Shown piece after piece: positions 14,854 to 24,241 of a stretch of 37,889 nucleotides of DNA. The notes under the pieces are model-generated. The model did no database searches. It saw nothing but the letters and a program-made list of their open reading frames with translations, and was not told the DNA's origin. Position numbers and translations under genes: made by a program. Origin of the DNA: Candidatus Aminicenantota bacterium. GTDB taxonomy: Bacteria > Acidobacteriota > Aminicenantia > Aminicenantales > Aminicenantaceae. The DNA lies in contig WJMT01000072.1 of NCBI GenBank assembly GCA_014727835.1, forward strand, positions 1 through 37,889, written 5' to 3'. Within the stretch, counting starts at the first letter, position 1. The number at the start of each line of letters is the position of its first letter.

Positions 14854-16809
14854 ATGATCAAAAAAATTCCTTATCTTTTTTTCGCTGTGCTTTTTGCAGT
14901 GATGGGGGGATTCTCAGAAGAAACAGCGCAGAACAAAGACCAGCAAATCCAGCAGAAATTGGAGCACAGCATCACGGTCACAGCCAACCGGATTGAAAAA
15001 TCGACCAAAAAAGTGGCCACTTCGGTCACTGTCATCACCAGGGAAGAGCTGGAAAAATTCAAGCACAGCTCGGTTTACCAGGCCCTCCAGCATGTCGCGG
15101 GACTGAACACAGTACAGAGCGGTCCTCCGGGACAGAACGCCTCGGTCTTTATTCGAGGAGCCAATTCATCTCACACGAAAATCATGCTGGATGGCACAGA
15201 GCTCAATGACCCTATGGACCCAAGCCGCTCTTATGACCTCAGTCATCTTCTCCTTGAAAACATCGACCGGATTGAAATCATCCGGGGCCCCCAGAGTACA
15301 CTGTACGGATCTGACGCAATGGCTGGAGTGATCAACATCATAACCAGGCAGAAGCAGGGAAAACCCAGTGTCCATCTCAGCTCATCCGGCGGAACTTATG
15401 AAACCATTCAGGGAAAGGGGGTGATCTCTGGAAGCACAGAACCATTTTCCTATTCACTGGGAGCTTCCTATTTCCAGACCAATGGATTTTCCGCAGCCAG
15501 CTCCCGATACAAGGGAAACACTGAAAAGGACGGGTACCGCAACACCACTGTTTCCGGAAAACTGGGGCTTCAGCTCAAAAAAAATATGAGCCTCCATTTT
15601 TCATTGAGAAAAATAGATGCAGAAACAAATATCGATAACAGCGGAGGAGACTACGGAGATGACCCCAATAGCACAGGAAACTATGACCTGACTTTCCTCA
15701 AGGGAGGTTTCCGAGGCCTTTTTGTGCAAAACCGGTGGGAAGCAAAAGTTGATTTTTCTTATGCAGACTCCTTAAGGGAGTACAACAATCCTTCAGACAT
15801 GCTTCATCCTTTTTCCTCAGACAGGTCAGAATACAAAAGCCAAGTTTTTAAAGTGGACTTTCAAAACAATCTCTTCCTTCATGAGTCCAATACCCTGACC
15901 CTAGGTCTTGAATTTCACAAAGAAAAAGGAAGTTCTTTTTATGAAGGCCAGAGTTTCTTGGGGCCTTATCAGAGTGGATTTCCCGACCAGGACGCCTCGG
16001 ACACAGGTGTTTACATACAGGATCAAATCAATTGGGATGACCGGTTTCTGGCTTCTGTGGGAGCCCGATACGACCATCACAGCACTGCAGGAAACTCTCT
16101 GACCTATCGCATCGCGCCCCTTTATCTTTTCAGAAACACAGGGACAAAAATCAAAACCACTATAGGGACTGGATTTAAGTCTCCTTCCCTTTATCAGCTT
16201 TACGCACCTGCCACCTTTTTTGGCCCGGTGGGAAATACCGAACTCAATCCTGAGAAAAATCTGGGATGGGATGCTGGGGTGGAACAGGAATTTTTCAGCG
16301 GAAGACTTCTCATCAGAGCCGCTTATTATTGGAACAGGTTTCAGGACCTCATCGATTTTGACTTCTCCAAAGGATACATCAACATCGGAGAAGCCACTTC
16401 CCAGGGAACTGAATTATCCCTGGAATCCATCCCCTACAAAGATATTGCATTGTCTCTCTCCTATACTTGGTGTGAGACCCAGGACAAGAGCACAGGTCTT
16501 GAACTTCTCAGGAGACCCGAACACAAAGCTTCAGCCAAAATCAAGTACGATGGACTGAAGAAAACACACATGACCCTGACCCTGCTTTATGTGGGAGAAA
16601 GGGAGGACAATTTCTATCAGAATTCCATAACCGCAAGGGTGATTCTTCCTGATTACACACTTGTTCATGCCTCTTTCTCCACCCATCTCTTCAATGACGT
16701 CCAGGTCTTTGCCCGACTCGAAAATATTCTCAACGCGGAATATGAACTGATCAAAGGATATGCTGCCCCGGGATTTTCTGTATATGGAGGACTGACTCTT
16801 GAGTTCTGA
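14854..16809 (+). CDS. btuB: BtuB-like TonB-dependent outer membrane receptor
   Basis: 651-residue outer membrane transporter, probably for cobalamin or another corrinoid, energised by TonB. A signal peptide ends around residue 20. A short N-terminal stretch contains ITVTANRIEKS, the likely TonB-box region. The plug domain includes the conserved SVFIRGANSSHTKIMLDG and GPQSTLYGSDAMAGVINIIT (about residues 90-165). The rest is a 22-strand barrel ending in the typical aromatic tail (LTLEF). ATG 14854 with AAGGAGG eight bases upstream is the start; an in-frame TTG at 14833 lies within the regulatory hairpin and is not used. Control by the cobalamin riboswitch just upstream makes the substrate call fairly firm. 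The ABC importer one gene away could complete the route. Confidence 0.9.
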   Translation: MIKKIPYLFFAVLFAVMGGFSEETAQNKDQQIQQKLEHSITVTANRIEKSTKKVATSVTVITREELEKFKHSSVYQALQHVAGLNTVQSGPPGQNASVFIRGANSSHTKIMLDGTELNDPMDPSRSYDLSHLLLENIDRIEIIRGPQSTLYGSDAMAGVINIITRQKQGKPSVHLSSSGGTYETIQGKGVISGSTEPFSYSLGASYFQTNGFSAASSRYKGNTEKDGYRNTTVSGKLGLQLKKNMSLHFSLRKIDAETNIDNSGGDYGDDPNSTGNYDLTFLKGGFRGLFVQNRWEAKVDFSYADSLREYNNPSDMLHPFSSDRSEYKSQVFKVDFQNNLFLHESNTLTLGLEFHKEKGSSFYEGQSFLGPYQSGFPDQDASDTGVYIQDQINWDDRFLASVGARYDHHSTAGNSLTYRIAPLYLFRNTGTKIKTTIGTGFKSPSLYQLYAPATFFGPVGNTELNPEKNLGWDAGVEQEFFSGRLLIRAAYYWNRFQDLIDFDFSKGYINIGEATSQGTELSLESIPYKDIALSLSYTWCETQDKSTGLELLRRPEHKASAKIKYDGLKKTHMTLTLLYVGEREDNFYQNSITARVILPDYTLVHASFSTHLFNDVQVFARLENILNAEYELIKGYAAPGFSVYGGLTLEF

Positions 16810-16866
16810 ATAGCTTATTGACTATTTGATTCTTTTTTTGTAGCCTATACTTGAAAAAGAGGCATG

Positions 16867-17142
16867 ATGATAAAAAAGAGAAGATTTGTCTTTTTCATCT
16901 CACTTCTTATCTATCTCACGCTAGCTCTGGGAATTAATTTTTTCCATACAGAGAAAACGCCTCAAGGCTCCAAAGATTGTCCTGCCTGTCATTTTCAAAA
17001 TTCAATTTTTATGACCGCGCAGATTCATTTCTATCACCACCCCGAGTTATCACTCCTCGAACCCTTAAGAGAATGTCAGGCCATTCCATATCATCATCTT
17101 ATTTACATCTCTCCCACCTCCCGTTCCCCTCCCTCTGTTTGA
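16867..17142 (+). CDS. Small Cys/His-rich membrane-anchored protein ahead of efflux genes
   Basis: 91-residue protein of unknown function. It has a basic N-terminus (KKRR), one hydrophobic helix (residues 8-25) and a short extracytoplasmic tail holding C38-P-A-C41-H42, H54, H57, H58, C70, H76 and H77. Small proteins with such a CPxC motif often precede heavy-metal efflux genes; here the outer membrane factor starts 65 bases later. Metal capture or sensing is therefore a reasonable guess, not a finding. The tandem ATGs at 16864 and 16867 share one GAGG; spacing favours 16867. The Pro/Ser C-terminus (PTSRSPPSV) looks non-conserved. It could also be a non-functional reading frame. Confidence 0.5.
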   Translation: MIKKRRFVFFISLLIYLTLALGINFFHTEKTPQGSKDCPACHFQNSIFMTAQIHFYHHPELSLLEPLRECQAIPYHHLIYISPTSRSPPSV

Positions 17143-17207
17143 TTTCCATAAAACTTTCCCTCAAGTTTTATCTTACAAAAATCAAACCTTAAAAGGAGGA
17201 ACTGCCT

Positions 17208-18467
17208 ATGGCAAAAAAAATCTGCATTCTGCTTCTGATATCCGCAGTTATTGTTTCAGTCCTTCATGCCAGTGAAACAGACAATCAACCGCTCAGTTTA
17301 GACCAGTGCATCCATATGGCCATTGACAGCAATCCGCTTGTGCTCTCCTCATTCCAGCAGTACAACGCATCACTGGCCAGGGTCAACCAGGCCAAATCCA
17401 TCCCTCAACCCTCCATTGACTGGGATTCAGATCTGCAGCCTAAATTGTTTGACTTTAAAAACACAGGAGAATGGTATTTTGGCGTCAGTGAATCCATTGA
17501 ATTCCCAGGAAAAAGGCATTTGAGAGGGAAAATAGCCATGACAGAATCTGACCAACTGCGTCAGGAAATCGAACTGTTGAAGCTGGATATCACCTTTCAA
17601 GTCAAAGAAGCTTTTTATTCTCTGCTATTAGCCCAAAAAAAGTATCAGTACACAAAGCAGAACCTGGACCTATCCAAAGACTTCCTGGAACAGACCAAAC
17701 TCAAATTTGACGCCGGTGATGTGGCTAAGGTCGAAGTCCTCAGGGCCAGTGTGGAAGCCTCCCAAGCTGCCAATGAATTGACGAAAATGTCCAATGAAGT
17801 CCGGTTGGCCAAAGCCCGCTTGAATTATTTGATGGCTCGAAAAAAATACACTCCTCTGGAAATAAAGGGAGAATTTTTGAAACAGCCCTTTTCCCTTGAC
17901 TTAAAAAACCTCAAGAAAAAAGCTTTGTCTTTCCGCCCTGAGGTGAGAAGCATCCAACATGCCATTGAAGGTCAGAATCTTCAGAAAAAACAAGCCAAGA
18001 TGAGTTATCTGCCGGATTTTGACCTGGGCGTGAACAGACATAAAGTGGAAGGTGAAGGCGAATGGTGGGATGTCACATTATCATTTCCCATCCCACTTTT
18101 CTTCTGGCAGCCAGTCAAAGGAGAGGTCGCCGAAGCTCAGGCGAATATCAATTCTTTGTATAATGATTTCCAACACGTACAAAACACCATTGCCCTTGAA
18201 GTGGAAGAGTCCTACATGAATGCTGAATTCGCCAGTAATCAGATCCTTTTGTTTGAAGAAGACATCTTGACCCAAGCTGAAGAAGCTTACAACATGTTTC
18301 TATTCAGTTATCAAGAAGGAGAAATCGGCGGGATCGAATTGATCCAAGCCCGCCGCACCTTAATCCAGGCCAGGACCTCTTATGCAGATGCCCTTTACAA
18401 TTATGAAATGGCGTTGGCTTTGCTGGAAAAGTCCATAGGCCAGAGATTCAAAGGAGAAAATCAATGA
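17208..18467 (+). CDS. TolC/CusC-family outer membrane efflux protein
   Basis: 419-residue outer membrane channel of a tripartite pump. It has a cleavable signal peptide (cut near HASETD, about residue 23) and no lipobox. Two OEP repeats follow: the first with LDQCIHMAIDSNP and the helical stretch QVKEAFYSLLLAQKKYQYTKQNLDL, the second with ALEVEESYMNAEFASNQI and the closing ELIQARRTLIQARTSYADALYNYEMALALLEKSIG. Length matches the 410-450 residues of Cus/Czc C components. The start has AAGGAGG with good spacing. Its stop overlaps the adaptor ATG by four bases, so the exporter is translated as a unit. Confidence 0.9.
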   Translation: MAKKICILLLISAVIVSVLHASETDNQPLSLDQCIHMAIDSNPLVLSSFQQYNASLARVNQAKSIPQPSIDWDSDLQPKLFDFKNTGEWYFGVSESIEFPGKRHLRGKIAMTESDQLRQEIELLKLDITFQVKEAFYSLLLAQKKYQYTKQNLDLSKDFLEQTKLKFDAGDVAKVEVLRASVEASQAANELTKMSNEVRLAKARLNYLMARKKYTPLEIKGEFLKQPFSLDLKNLKKKALSFRPEVRSIQHAIEGQNLQKKQAKMSYLPDFDLGVNRHKVEGEGEWWDVTLSFPIPLFFWQPVKGEVAEAQANINSLYNDFQHVQNTIALEVEESYMNAEFASNQILLFEEDILTQAEEAYNMFLFSYQEGEIGGIELIQARRTLIQARTSYADALYNYEMALALLEKSIGQRFKGENQ

Positions 18468-19759
18468 TTAAGAAAATCACACTGCTGTGTCTTGCGGTGT
18501 CGTTCATTTTTTATATGATCTTAACCCCAGGTTGTCACAGGCAAACCACAAATTCTGATCAAATCAACGCTCCGGAAATCCCAAGCCAAGAAAATTCCTC
18601 CGGATCATCTGTCCAAAAAGGCAGGCAATTGGGAACCAGACAGGCCGGCACCACCCGAGGTTATGGAAGAAGAGCCAATGGGAGAGGTTTTAACAGAGGA
18701 GCTGGCTTTTCTTTAACCGAAGAAGAAAAAGATTTTGTGGACATTGAAACCGCAACAGCTCGATACAGGTCCATCAAATCCACTCTTTCAGCACCCGGAA
18801 AAATCAAGGCCCAACCCCAGAGAAAAGCCATCGTGAGCTATGCATTTTCCGCAAGAGTGGCTCAAATTCATGTTCAGCTGGGAGATTGGGTGCAGCCCGG
18901 ACAAAAACTCATAACTCTGGAAAGCGAAGAGGTGGGAAGTGCCCGGTCTGAATATTATAAAGCCCTGGCGGATTTTGAGCTGGCAAAAGTCAATTTTGAA
19001 AGAGAAAAAAATCTGTATGACCGGGGAGTGGGGCCCAAAAAGGAATTCCTGCAAGCCGAGTCAGACCTAAAAGTGGCGGAAGCTAATCTGGAAGCCGCAG
19101 AAAAAAAGCTGCATGTCCTGGGATTCACCGAACAACAAGTCGAAACAATTTCAGAAACCCACCAGATCAAGCCGGTCATCACTCTTTATTCCCCTATTCG
19201 CGGTAAAATCATTGAAAGAAATGCCATTCTGGGCGCTATGATCGATCAGACCACTGAATTAATGATCATACTGGACCCCACTGTGCTCTGTGTGGATGCA
19301 GATATCTATGAAAAAGACATCTCCAAAGTCAAAATCGGGCAGCAAGTTGAAGTCACAGTCCCGGCTTACCCGGAAGAAAAATTCTATGGAACCATAAAGT
19401 ACATTAGCGATGTTCTCAACGAAGAAACCCGCACCATTACAGTCAGGACAGAAGTCAAAAACAAGGATATGAAACTCAAAGCAGGCATGTTTGCCAGCAT
19501 TAATATCACCTTAAATCATCAGGACCAGGCTCTTTCCATCCCAGCTGAATGCATCCTGGATGATAAAGGAGAGGAAATCGTCTTCATCAAAAAAGGCGAT
19601 ACGTTCCTTGTTCAAGTGATCAAAACAGGAGCCAAGGATAACGGATACGTGGAAATCATCCAAGGTCTTACACAAGGTGATGTGGTGGTGAACAAAGGCA
19701 ACTACCAGCTCAAATCCAAACTCTATGAAGAAATCCTGAAAAAAGGACATATTCATTAA
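18464..19759 (+). CDS. RND efflux periplasmic adaptor (HlyD/CusB type), probable lipoprotein
   Basis: 431-residue membrane fusion protein linking pump and outer membrane channel. The N-terminus is a lipoprotein-like signal with Cys24 (ILTPGC). Residues 53-81 form an unusual Arg/Gly-rich linker with seven arginines. Then come the standard parts: a beta-barrel/lipoyl strand (KAIVSYAFSARVAQIHVQLGDWVQPGQKLITLES), an alpha-hairpin with repeated coiled-coil heptads (about residues 150-215), the second lipoyl half (TLYSPIRGKIIERNA), and the beta-barrel and proximal domains (GQQVEVTVPAYPEEKFYGTIKYIS). It lacks the CusB-like N-terminal methionine cluster. ATGA overlap with the preceding gene; the pump starts 21 bases later. 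The cargo is unknown. Confidence 0.88.
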   Translation: MIKKITLLCLAVSFIFYMILTPGCHRQTTNSDQINAPEIPSQENSSGSSVQKGRQLGTRQAGTTRGYGRRANGRGFNRGAGFSLTEEEKDFVDIETATARYRSIKSTLSAPGKIKAQPQRKAIVSYAFSARVAQIHVQLGDWVQPGQKLITLESEEVGSARSEYYKALADFELAKVNFEREKNLYDRGVGPKKEFLQAESDLKVAEANLEAAEKKLHVLGFTEQQVETISETHQIKPVITLYSPIRGKIIERNAILGAMIDQTTELMIILDPTVLCVDADIYEKDISKVKIGQQVEVTVPAYPEEKFYGTIKYISDVLNEETRTITVRTEVKNKDMKLKAGMFASINITLNHQDQALSIPAECILDDKGEEIVFIKKGDTFLVQVIKTGAKDNGYVEIIQGLTQGDVVVNKGNYQLKSKLYEEILKKGHIH

Positions 19760-19780
19760 AAACCAAACGGAGATGATAAA

Positions 19781-22700
19781 ATGATAGATCGATTCATCAC
19801 TTTTGCCCTTAAACACCGGCTTCTCACACTTCTGATCATATTACTGGTGTCTATATGGGGAATTCTCACATACTTCCGCATGCCCAAAGATATCTACCCT
19901 GACTTAAACGCTCCCTTGGTCACCATCATCACAGAAAATGAAGGTATGGCTGCAGAGGATATGGAACGGCTGATCACATTCCCTCTGGAAAGTCTTCTCA
20001 ACGGAGCCCCCCATGTCACTCGTGTCCGGTCGGAATCCGCCACTGGGGATTCTGTGATCACAGTGGAGTTTGACTGGGGCACCAATATATATCTGGCCCG
20101 TCAGATCGTCTCCAGTAAGTTAGAGCTGATCACCGGCCGTCTTCCCATAGGCACCACCCATCCCATACTGGGTCCGGTCTCCTCCAGGATGGGAGAGATA
20201 TTTGAATTTGCTGTGACAGGAGAAGATACTGATCCCATGACGCTTCGGTCTGTGGCTGACTGGACTGTCCGCTACCGGCTCCAGGGAGTGGAAGGTGTTT
20301 CATTTGTCATAAACCTGGGTGGCTTTATCAAGCAATATCAAGTGTTTCTCAAACCTGAGATGCTCAGGCACTACAACATCACCATCGGAGAAATCAAACA
20401 GGCGATTGAGAACAGCAACCGCAATTTTTCAGGGGGAATCATAAGAAAGAAAAGTCAGGAGTCCCTCATCAAAGGAATCGGCCGCATAGAGAGTTTAGAA
20501 CATATCAAAAACACGGTGATCACCTCCAGAAACAATGTTCCCATCTATGTGAAAGACGTAGCAGATGTTGAAATCGGCCGTAAATTCAGAAGAGAATCCG
20601 GAAGCCACAATGCCCAGGAATCTGTGTATGTCACTGTAGAAAAACAGTACGGCGGAGACACACTGGCCGTGATTGCGAATATTAAGGAAGCCCTGTCTGA
20701 CATTGCCACAGACCTCCCCAAAAACATAAACATCAAGCCGTTCTACGACCAGTCCAAGCTCATCACCAAATCCATCCAGCACGTTGAAATCACCATGCTG
20801 GAAGGAGCCATCCTCATCATTCTGGTGATGCTGCTGTTCATGTGGAATTTGAGGAGTTCACTGATTGCTTCATTGACCATCCCATTTTCAATACTGATCG
20901 CTCTGGTCCTGATGGGGATCTTTGATGTCAACCTGACCGTTATGTCCATCGGAGGTCTTGCCATCGGCATCGGAAAAGTGGCCAACGGATCCATCATTAT
21001 GGTGGAAAACATCTACCGTGTTCTGAGAGAAAAGAAAGGCCAGGCTTCCACCATGAAACTCACCGCAGAAGCCGCTCATGATGTGGGGAAATATCTGTTC
21101 TCCGCAAACCTCATCATCATACTGGTCTTCCTCCCTCTTCTGACTTTAAGGGGAATCGAAGGAGCCATGTTCAAGCCCACTGCTTTTGCTGTGGCCGCAG
21201 CTCTGTTTGGATCTCTGCTTCTCAACCTGACCTTGAAACCCATCCTGGCAACCTATATTCTGACCGAAAAACACATCAAAGAGAGAAACAATCCGGTCTC
21301 AGATTTCCTATCCGAAAAGTATCATTCCATACTCAAGGGAGCTCTGAAGCACAAAAAAGCCATTCTAACCGTCTTTGTGGTGCTGATCATCATAGCAGCC
21401 ATTTCCTTTACTTTCCTGGGGAAAGAATTTGTTCCTCCCCTCGATGAAGGGGCTATCATGGCCTCTACGGTCATGCTTCCCGAGACCTCCCTGAATGAAT
21501 CCATTCAAATGGGAAAAAAGGTGGAAAAAATCTTTTTGTCTTTCCCTGAAGTCATTTCTGTGTCTAGGACCACAGGAACTGCCGAGGGTTCGGAACATCT
21601 TCATCCTGTCAATCACAGCCACTACAACATCGAACTTGTGCCCAGAGAAGACAGAAAGCGAGGATATGAGCAGCTCACCCATGCTATGCGTGAAGAGCTG
21701 GATAACATCCCGGGTTTGGCTTATATCTTTGAGCAGCCCATTCAGAACAAACTGGCTGAAATGCTGACCGGAACCGAAGGGGAACTCTCCATCAAGCTGT
21801 TCGGGAATGATCTGAATGTGCTCAATGATAAAGTCGAAGAGATCCGAAATGTGGTGGCCGACATAAGGGGTATAGCAGACCTTCAAATCGAACAGACCAC
21901 AGGAATTCCCCAATTGGTTATCAGATTGGACCGGGAGCGGCTGGCCCGTTTCGGCATTCCGGTCGGAGATGTGGCTGATCTGGTGGAGACCGCATTAAAC
22001 GGAATCGAAGTAACAGATATCTACGAAATCGACCGGATCACATCTCTTTTGCTCCGGCTTCCTGAAAAATATCGAAAGGATGAAGAGAGCATCCAAAACC
22101 TTCTGATTGATGCCCCCAACGGAGAAAGGATTCCTCTATCTCAGCTTGCTGAAATCAGTAAAGAGGAAGGCCCTCAAACCATCTTTCGCGAAAACCTTAT
22201 GAGGCGCAAAATCATTCTGTGCAATCTTGCCAAAAGGGATATCGGAAGTTTTGTGGAAGAAGCCAAACAGAGGATCTCAGAGCAGGTCATCCTGCCTGCT
22301 GGGTATCATGTCACATTTGGAGGCCAGTTCGAAAGCCAGCAACGGGCCTTAGGACATCTCACCACACTGCTTATGGTGGTCATTTTGATCATATTCGTGA
22401 TCCTGTTTTCTTCGTTCAATTCCCTTTGGCAGGCTTTTCTGATCATCATGAACATCCCCACTACACTTGTTGGCGGCATCCTGGCGCTTCTGATAGCCGG
22501 AGAAACGCTGAATGTCTCTTCCACCATCGGCCTGATCGCTTTGTTCGGAATCTGTGTGCAGAACGATATCATCCTGGTGGCCAAAATAAACGACTTCAGG
22601 AAACAGGGTCTCCGTCTCAGAGAAGCGGTCATCAAAGGAGCCATGACCAAATTCCGTCCCATCATTATGACAGATATGGTCATGATCGTGGCACTTCTCC

Positions 22701-22873
22701 CTATGGTGTTGAGTGTATCCACAGGCTCAGAACTCCACAAGCCTCTGGCAGTTGTTTATGTGGGAGGATTCTTTTTTGCGATTGTCTTGAGACTGATCGT
22801 GGTTCCGGTTCTCTATGAAGTCCTTGGTACCTCCAGCATGAAAAGGAAAGCAAAGTCCCAATCTGCTCAATAA
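19781..22873 (+). CDS. RND-family heavy-metal-type efflux pump (CusA/CzcA-like), atypical
   Basis: 1030-residue inner membrane pump of the heavy-metal RND clade. Twelve membrane helices and two large periplasmic domains are evident (TM1 near residues 14-33, TM2-6 near 340-500, TM7 near 530, TM8-12 near 855-1020). The TM4 block reads GIGKVANGSIIMVEN where CusA/CzcA proteins have VDG or VDA: the proton-relay Asp is Asn402, a Lys (399) precedes it, and Glu409 is kept. Extra charges appear in other helices (Asp929 in VQND, Asp965 in IIMTD, Arg1004 in TM12). The porter loop has His606, 608, 612 and 614 (HLHPVNHSH). The frame is intact with no decay, so this looks like a divergent working pump; substrate and coupling are uncertain. 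Confidence 0.85.
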   Translation: MIDRFITFALKHRLLTLLIILLVSIWGILTYFRMPKDIYPDLNAPLVTIITENEGMAAEDMERLITFPLESLLNGAPHVTRVRSESATGDSVITVEFDWGTNIYLARQIVSSKLELITGRLPIGTTHPILGPVSSRMGEIFEFAVTGEDTDPMTLRSVADWTVRYRLQGVEGVSFVINLGGFIKQYQVFLKPEMLRHYNITIGEIKQAIENSNRNFSGGIIRKKSQESLIKGIGRIESLEHIKNTVITSRNNVPIYVKDVADVEIGRKFRRESGSHNAQESVYVTVEKQYGGDTLAVIANIKEALSDIATDLPKNINIKPFYDQSKLITKSIQHVEITMLEGAILIILVMLLFMWNLRSSLIASLTIPFSILIALVLMGIFDVNLTVMSIGGLAIGIGKVANGSIIMVENIYRVLREKKGQASTMKLTAEAAHDVGKYLFSANLIIILVFLPLLTLRGIEGAMFKPTAFAVAAALFGSLLLNLTLKPILATYILTEKHIKERNNPVSDFLSEKYHSILKGALKHKKAILTVFVVLIIIAAISFTFLGKEFVPPLDEGAIMASTVMLPETSLNESIQMGKKVEKIFLSFPEVISVSRTTGTAEGSEHLHPVNHSHYNIELVPREDRKRGYEQLTHAMREELDNIPGLAYIFEQPIQNKLAEMLTGTEGELSIKLFGNDLNVLNDKVEEIRNVVADIRGIADLQIEQTTGIPQLVIRLDRERLARFGIPVGDVADLVETALNGIEVTDIYEIDRITSLLLRLPEKYRKDEESIQNLLIDAPNGERIPLSQLAEISKEEGPQTIFRENLMRRKIILCNLAKRDIGSFVEEAKQRISEQVILPAGYHVTFGGQFESQQRALGHLTTLLMVVILIIFVILFSSFNSLWQAFLIIMNIPTTLVGGILALLIAGETLNVSSTIGLIALFGICVQNDIILVAKINDFRKQGLRLREAVIKGAMTKFRPIIMTDMVMIVALLPMVLSVSTGSELHKPLAVVYVGGFFFAIVLRLIVVPVLYEVLGTSSMKRKAKSQSAQ

Positions 22874-22877
22874 AGGT

Positions 22878-24044
22878 TTACTTTTTGTTTAAGAAATCAT
22901 AGGCCAGGCCAGCCATGAGAGCAGCCCCCTGTGGAAGGACCTTCTCGTCAATGTCAAATTTGGGATGGTGATGGGAATAATTCTGTCCGTCGCCAGCGCC
23001 TAGAAAAAGAAAAGCGCCTGGAATTTTTTGCACATAATAGGCAAAGTCTTCCCCTCCCATCACAGGAGAGATCTCTTTTCTTTTGTCCTTGCCCAGAATC
23101 TTTTCTGAAGTTTCCAGCACCAAATCCACCATATCATGGTGGTTGACAAGAGGTGGAAATCCCTTTTTGTACCGGCAGTTAGCAAAAGCTCCAAACGCTT
23201 TGCAGGTGTTTTTTGCAATTTCATTCATTTTTTTCCGTGCTTGTTCCTGCACTTTGGTCTCAAATGTCCGGACTGTCCCTGTGAGGTGCACTTCCTTGGG
23301 AATGATATTGTAGACCGTGCCTCCCTTGATGGTGCCAAATGAAATCACCAGGGGTTTGAGAGGATCGGATTGGCGGCTGACCACACTCTGAATATTCATC
23401 ACCAATTGGGACGCCACAAAAATTGGATCCACTGTGGTCTGGGGCATAGAGCCGTGGCCGGCTTTTCCTTTGACTGTGATTTCAAAATTATCTGCCTGTG
23501 CCATCATGGGCCCTTTTAAGATACCAATAGATCCTGTGGGAAGCGGCTGCCAGAGATGGAGCCCAAAAATAGCTTGGACACCTTCCAGGGCACCCTTTTC
23601 TATCATTTCTTTGGCCCCGCCTGGGGGGAGCTCTTCAGCGGGCTGAAACAAAAACACCACTTTTCCTGAAAACCGGTCTTTCATTCCAGCCAGCACTTTG
23701 GCTGCTCCCATGAGAATAGCCATGTGGCCATCATGTCCGCACACATGGGCTATCCCTGATTTTTTGGAAATGTACTTCTTGTCTCCTTCTTCCTGTATGG
23801 GGAGAGCATCCATATCAGCCCTCAGAGCCACCACTTTGTCCCCCGGCTTTCCTTCCAGTTCTGCAGTCAGACCGGTCTTGGCCATTCTCTTGACCGAAAG
23901 TCCAAGGTCCTCCAAAAAGTGCTGGATTTTACTGGAAGTTCTGTCTTCCTTAAAAGCTGTTTCCGGATGGCGGTGGAAATCTCTGCGCCACCTCTTTAGC
24001 GTTCCTTCTTTTTTCTGAGCTTCTTTTTTTATGTGTTCATACAT
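22878..24044 (-). CDS. M20 family amidohydrolase (IAA-amino acid/hippurate hydrolase type)
   Basis: 388-residue cytosolic di-metal hydrolase removing acyl groups from N-acyl amino acids or related amides. Metal ligands are visible: Cys102 and His104 in HVCGHDGH, Glu137/138 in FQPAEELPPGGA, His163 in GLHLW, and a late His in SHHHPKFDID (M20D subfamily pattern). The dimerisation/lid domain spans roughly 180-300, beginning with FEITVKGKAGHGSMPQ. Length is normal for the family. ATG 24044 has AAGGGAG upstream at good spacing. It converges on the RND pump gene with only four bases between stops, so there is no room for a terminator. It is absent from any obvious operon; with M55 and M16 it suggests peptide/amide turnover. 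The true substrate is unknown. Confidence 0.9.
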   Translation of the reverse strand: MYEHIKKEAQKKEGTLKRWRRDFHRHPETAFKEDRTSSKIQHFLEDLGLSVKRMAKTGLTAELEGKPGDKVVALRADMDALPIQEEGDKKYISKKSGIAHVCGHDGHMAILMGAAKVLAGMKDRFSGKVVFLFQPAEELPPGGAKEMIEKGALEGVQAIFGLHLWQPLPTGSIGILKGPMMAQADNFEITVKGKAGHGSMPQTTVDPIFVASQLVMNIQSVVSRQSDPLKPLVISFGTIKGGTVYNIIPKEVHLTGTVRTFETKVQEQARKKMNEIAKNTCKAFGAFANCRYKKGFPPLVNHHDMVDLVLETSEKILGKDKRKEISPVMGGEDFAYYVQKIPGAFLFLGAGDGQNYSHHHPKFDIDEKVLPQGAALMAGLAYDFLNKK

Positions 24045-24241
24045 GACTTGCTCCCTTAAAGAATGGGGATAATTCTTCTATGGAGAGTAATTTTGACAAT
24101 CATTCCCCAAATACACTATATAACAATTGGAGTGCAGAAATAAAGAAAAAGCAGAATAGGCCATTTTTTTCTCTGGATTGAATGGGTTTCTTTGTATATT
24201 ATATTTGAAAGTCAAGAGATAATGTCAATTTAGGAGGGAAC

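Noticed and set aside
16818..16851. TTGACT...TATACT before the CPACH protein
   Set aside because: The 22-base spacer is too long for a sigma-70 promoter.
22219..22818. 199-codon frame inside the RND pump
   Set aside because: Out-of-frame reading of the pump coding sequence, whose motifs continue through the region.
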